This document shows, in pieces, positions 41,262 to 44,099 of a stretch of 44,099 bases of DNA. Both the position numbers and the translations under genes were made by a program. This DNA is from Polyangiaceae bacterium (lineage in GTDB: Bacteria; Myxococcota_A; Polyangia; Polyangiales; Polyangiaceae), in contig JADLFU010000169.1 in the NCBI GenBank assembly GCA_020849655.1, positions 1-44,099 on the forward strand, in the 5' to 3' direction. The stretch's first letter is position 1, and each line of letters starts with the position of its first letter. The notes beneath the pieces were generated by a model, which had not been told where the DNA came from, made no database searches, and worked only from the letters and a program-made list of their open reading frames with translations.

Positions 41262-42058
41262 AGCCGCTCTCCGAGCTCTCGTCGCGCGAGGCCGCGCGGC
41301 TCGTCGCGGTCGCGACCGATCTCGACGACACCGTGCTCGATCACGGCCGGCTCGGCGTCGACGCGCTCACGGCGATCTCGCTGCTCGGCGACGCGGGGCT
41401 CGACGTCCTCATCGCGACGGGCAGGCCGCTCGGGTGGGCGGAGGTCGTCTGCAGGCTGCTGCCCGTCGCCGCGGTGCTCGCCGAGAACGGCGCGTGCGCG
41501 GCGGTGCGGGACGGCGCGCGCGTCGTCACGAGGTTCCGCGCGACCGAGGCGGAGCGGCGATCGAGGTCGGCGCGGCTCGACGCGCTGGTCGCGGAGCTCC
41601 TCGCCCGCGTGCCGTCTGCGCGCGTCACGGACGACGCGTGGATGCGCGCGACCGACCGCACCTTCGACGTCGGCGAGACATGGCGCGCGCCCGCCGAGCA
41701 CGTCGCCGAGCTCATCGCGATCGCCGCCGCCCGCGAGGCGCGCACGTCGGTGTCGAGCGTGCATCTTCACGTCACGTTCGAGGGCGACGACAAGGCGAGC
41801 GGGATCGCGTGGCTCGCGCGCGAGCTGTTCTCGCTCGATCCGACGGCGGCGCGCGCCCGCGTGGCGTTCGTGGGAGACAGCGGCAACGACGCGGCGGCGT
41901 TCGCGGGGTTCGAGACCACCTTCGGCGTCGCCAACGTGCGGCTCGCGCGCGGCCTCAGCGTCCCGCCGCGCTACGTCGCGCGCAGAGAGCGGGGCCTGGG
42001 CTTCGCGGAGATCACCCGCGCGATCGTCGACGCGCGGGCTCGGGAGCGCGCGCGATGA
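41258..42058 (+). CDS. HAD-superfamily phosphatase, Cof / mannosyl-3-phosphoglycerate phosphatase-like
   Basis: Predicted phosphatase of 266 aa. Motif I is VATDLDDTVLD (D21 and D23), motif II is LIATGRP, and motif IV is FVGDSGNDAAAF. The cap between II and III fits type IIB, as in sugar-phosphate and mannosyl-3-phosphoglycerate phosphatases. The substrate is not known. Start and stop overlap the neighbouring genes by 4 bp on both sides, so the three-gene operon is tightly coupled. Confidence 0.85.
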   Translation: MKPLSELSSREAARLVAVATDLDDTVLDHGRLGVDALTAISLLGDAGLDVLIATGRPLGWAEVVCRLLPVAAVLAENGACAAVRDGARVVTRFRATEAERRSRSARLDALVAELLARVPSARVTDDAWMRATDRTFDVGETWRAPAEHVAELIAIAAAREARTSVSSVHLHVTFEGDDKASGIAWLARELFSLDPTAARARVAFVGDSGNDAAAFAGFETTFGVANVRLARGLSVPPRYVARRERGLGFAEITRAIVDARARERAR

Positions 42059-42798
42059 TCCGTCGCGCCGCCCTGCTGTCGCTGTCGCTCTCGTCCTGCT
42101 TGCCGAACGGCCCGCCGTCCGGCGCGCCCGAGCAACCCGCGCCCGCCCAGGCGACGCGCAAGCGCCCGCCGCCCGCGGCGCCGCTCCAGGCGCCCGCCGC
42201 GAACGATCCCCTCCTCTCGGAGCCCTTCTCGGACGACTTCGAGCGCGGGAGCCTCGGCCCCGACTGGCGCGCCGTCGGCTGGGGCGCGTGGAAGATCGAG
42301 GGCGGCAAGCTCTGCGGCCGCAGCGCGCGCAACCGCGGGGTGTGGCTGCGCCGGCGGCTCCCGTTGAACGCGCGCGTCGAGGTGGACGCCACCTCGTCGT
42401 CGCCGGACGGCGATCTGAAGCTCGAGGCGTGGGGCGACGGCGCGAGCGGCGCGACGTCGACGTCCTACACCAACGCGACCTCGTACCTCGCCATCCTCGG
42501 CGGCTGGAAGAACACGCTGCACGTCCTCGCGCGGCTCGACGAGCACGGCGCCGATCGCAAGGAGCTGCGCCTGGGCGCGCCCGACGATCCGCGCGCCCAG
42601 CGCGTCGCGTCCGGCCAGACGTACCGCGTGCGGATCGAGCGCCGCGACGGCCGCACGGTCGAGCTGTGGGTCGACGACGCGAAGATCCACGCGTACGAAG
42701 ATGACGCCCCGCTCTCCGGCCCCGGCCACGATCACCTCGGGTTCAACGACTGGGAGGCCCACGTGTGCTTCGACAACCTCAAGGTCACCCCGCTGTGA
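42055..42798 (+). CDS. lipoprotein with LamG/concanavalin-like domain
   Basis: Predicted lipoprotein of 247 aa. ATG at 42055 overlaps the HAD stop. The signal ends in SLSSC (Cys15), followed by a Pro/Ala-rich linker. The mature domain (FSDDFERGSLGPDWRAVG, GKLCGRSARNRGVWL, then LGFNDWEAHVCFDNLKVTPL at the end) has the beta-sandwich pattern of LamG/DUF1080-like carbohydrate-binding proteins. A surface-glycan role is plausible but unproven. Confidence 0.72.
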   Translation: MIRRAALLSLSLSSCLPNGPPSGAPEQPAPAQATRKRPPPAAPLQAPAANDPLLSEPFSDDFERGSLGPDWRAVGWGAWKIEGGKLCGRSARNRGVWLRRRLPLNARVEVDATSSSPDGDLKLEAWGDGASGATSTSYTNATSYLAILGGWKNTLHVLARLDEHGADRKELRLGAPDDPRAQRVASGQTYRVRIERRDGRTVELWVDDAKIHAYEDDAPLSGPGHDHLGFNDWEAHVCFDNLKVTPL

Positions 42799-42946
42799 GG
42801 CGGGCGCTGTCGCGCAGCTGCCGTAGGCAGGAGTGACCCCCGCAGATCGCCGACGTCGAGGTGGTTGCAGGGACCTGGCGACCCATCAGGGCACCTCAAT
42901 GAACTCGTCGACGAAGTGACAGCGGGAGAGGTGGCGTCGACGCAGC

Positions 42947-44099
42947 TCATGGCACCGGCGGGTCGGGCGGCGACGCGGTGCCCCCGTTCGTGAGATCCCA
43001 CATCGACGCGACCTGGCAACCAGGTTCGACCTTCACCATGCGGTACCACTGATTCGGCAGCGGGATCATGTCGTTCGGTTGGGCCAGCGAGTCGTCCTTG
43101 AAGCCCAGCCACGTCTCGCCTTCGCCCTGGAAGGCGGAGAGGTAGTACGCGGTCCCGCCGATCTTCTTGCAATACTTGTCGAGCGGGCAGCGCGAGTGCG
43201 TGAGCACCTGCGTCTCCGGCCCCACGTTGCCCTTGTCGTCGAAGTCATAGCGGAAGACGAAATAGACGTCGCTCGCCAGCACGCTCCATCCGCCGTCCGC
43301 GCGCTGAAAGGGGGCAAACCAGTAGAATGACCGTTGCCCAAGCATTCCATTCACCAGTACGTCGTGTGTGGGCAGCTCACGCAGCCACTCGACCTCCCCG
43401 CTCCGACTCAGCTTGGCGACCGACCAGTACAGATGTGTGCCCGACACGACCAGGGCGCCATCCGAACCGACGCCGACCCCAGGCACCGATCCCATCGACC
43501 CCAGGGGCCCCTCGATCGTGATCCCCTTCTTGTTCGGCGTCAGCGCCTTTCGCTGCCGGTCCCACCCTGCTACCCAGCTCTTCACGGAGCCCTGAGGGTA
43601 GGTCCACCACGTGTCGCCTGACACCGGATCCGTGCGGATGTCGGACTCGAGGAGCACGCTCCCGGCTTGTTCCAGCACGAGGACGGGCGCGTCGGTCAGG
43701 TTGCCGGCGGCGTCGTACAGCGCGACCTCGACGCCCTTGCCCGCGACGAGCGCCATCACTTGGTAGTGCTCGCCGTCCCAGCCGACGTACATCGGCTCGG
43801 CGCCCCCTGGGGTGCCGAACGGCGGCCACGGCAGTGACGCCTCCCTGACTGTCCCGATCGTTGTACGGTCGAAGAATCGCAGCGTCAGATTCGACCAGCT
43901 CCCCACTGGAGCAGGAGGAACCCCGATCACGGCAACCGTCGCGGATGGGTGAAACGCCGCTGCAAAGCTGCTGCCGAAGTCTGTCCCCGCTTCGGTCTGC
44001 TTCTGCCCGCCTGCCCACGTTCCCCAGTACGTTCCGCCTGGAGGTTGATAGTAGTAGACATACTCCAGGATCCCTGGGTTCCGGTGCGCGGGGTGCCTC
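42947..44099 (-). CDS. secreted-type beta-rich protein, 5' end beyond the window
   Basis: The frame stays open to the window edge, so the gene start lies outside. The first in-window start (GTG at 43930) is internal, because the preceding residues (YWGTWAGG, SSFAAAFHPSATVAVIG) are also natural protein. The visible 380 or so residues are beta-rich with Trp/Tyr/Gly turns (MYVGWDGEHYQVMALV, GDTWWTYPQGS, HLYWSVAKLSRSGEVEWLRELP, TWLGFKDDSL), which suggests a propeller or Kelch-like secreted domain. Codon use is less GC-biased than in its neighbours, so horizontal transfer is possible. The 148 bp between its stop and the upstream convergent lipoprotein contain nothing I can name. Confidence 0.6.
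   Translation of the reverse strand, partial: RHPAHRNPGILEYVYYYQPPGGTYWGTWAGGQKQTEAGTDFGSSFAAAFHPSATVAVIGVPPAPVGSWSNLTLRFFDRTTIGTVREASLPWPPFGTPGGAEPMYVGWDGEHYQVMALVAGKGVEVALYDAAGNLTDAPVLVLEQAGSVLLESDIRTDPVSGDTWWTYPQGSVKSWVAGWDRQRKALTPNKKGITIEGPLGSMGSVPGVGVGSDGALVVSGTHLYWSVAKLSRSGEVEWLRELPTHDVLVNGMLGQRSFYWFAPFQRADGGWSVLASDVYFVFRYDFDDKGNVGPETQVLTHSRCPLDKYCKKIGGTAYYLSAFQGEGETWLGFKDDSLAQPNDMIPLPNQWYRMVKVEPGCQVASMWDLTNGGTASPPDPPVP

Noticed and set aside
42799-42946. Short hairpin CTGCC-GTA-GGCAG between the last two genes
   Set aside because: A five-base stem with no T run is too weak to call a terminator.

Overview
The window is very GC-rich bacterial DNA with strong G/C preference at third codon positions, frequent GTG and TTG starts, and an unusual number of predicted lipoproteins with Pro/Ala/Gly-rich linkers. 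A MYXO-CTERM-type tail, a CdnL/CarD regulator, lipoproteins with FGE-sulfatase (SUMF1-like) domains and a histone-H1-like Lys/Ala protein all point to a myxobacterium, probably of the Polyangiales/Sorangium side. That placement is inferred from gene content, not from a marker-gene comparison. I saw no tRNA, rRNA, CRISPR array, insertion sequence or prophage.

Region 1 (1-7.7 kb): a secreted VanY-type carboxypeptidase with nine Cys-bounded repeats; a zinc-binding quinone-oxidoreductase-like dehydrogenase; a Pro-rich envelope protein; the nitrogen module glnB-glnA with a clear terminator; and a D-cysteine-desulfhydrase-like PLP enzyme overlapping a ThiS-like sulfur carrier.

Region 2 (7.7-16.7 kb): an unrecognised acidic protein; a PP2C phosphatase overlapping a Cys-rich lipoprotein gene; a small zinc-finger-like protein with rsmG; a DNA methyltransferase overlapping a membrane-anchored zincin; a lipoprotein; CdnL/CarD behind a long structured leader; an OmpA-domain lipoprotein overlapping ppx; and the H1-like gene with its own promoter and terminator.

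Region 3 (16.7-34.3 kb): mostly envelope genes. It holds a 1254-residue TPR/DUF3857/transglutaminase-like protein, two SUMF1-like proteins, a PH-like membrane protein, an orphan SctT/FliR-like protein coupled to a lipoprotein, a 589-residue lipoprotein, an SDR-like protein overlapping an SGNH hydrolase, a run of small lipoproteins, a GT-A-like glycosyltransferase coupled to the second SUMF1 protein, and an MFS transporter.

Region 4 (34.3-44.1 kb): tyrosine catabolism (hppD, hmgA) with a divergent LysR regulator and an inverted repeat between them; a beta-lactamase-fold esterase; a homocysteine-S-methyltransferase-like protein lacking the usual Cys pair; a 339-bp gap with a G-rich hairpin and a possible sigma-54 promoter; a tightly overlapping rlmI-like/HAD/lipoprotein operon; and a compositionally different secreted-type gene cut by the window edge.

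Eight gene pairs join through 4-bp ATGA or GTGA overlaps, so translational coupling is the dominant local architecture. No single large undescribed system is evident. The best leads are the methyltransferase-zincin pair, the PLP enzyme-ThiS pair, the orphan SctT-like protein, the nine-repeat carboxypeptidase and the CdnL leader.
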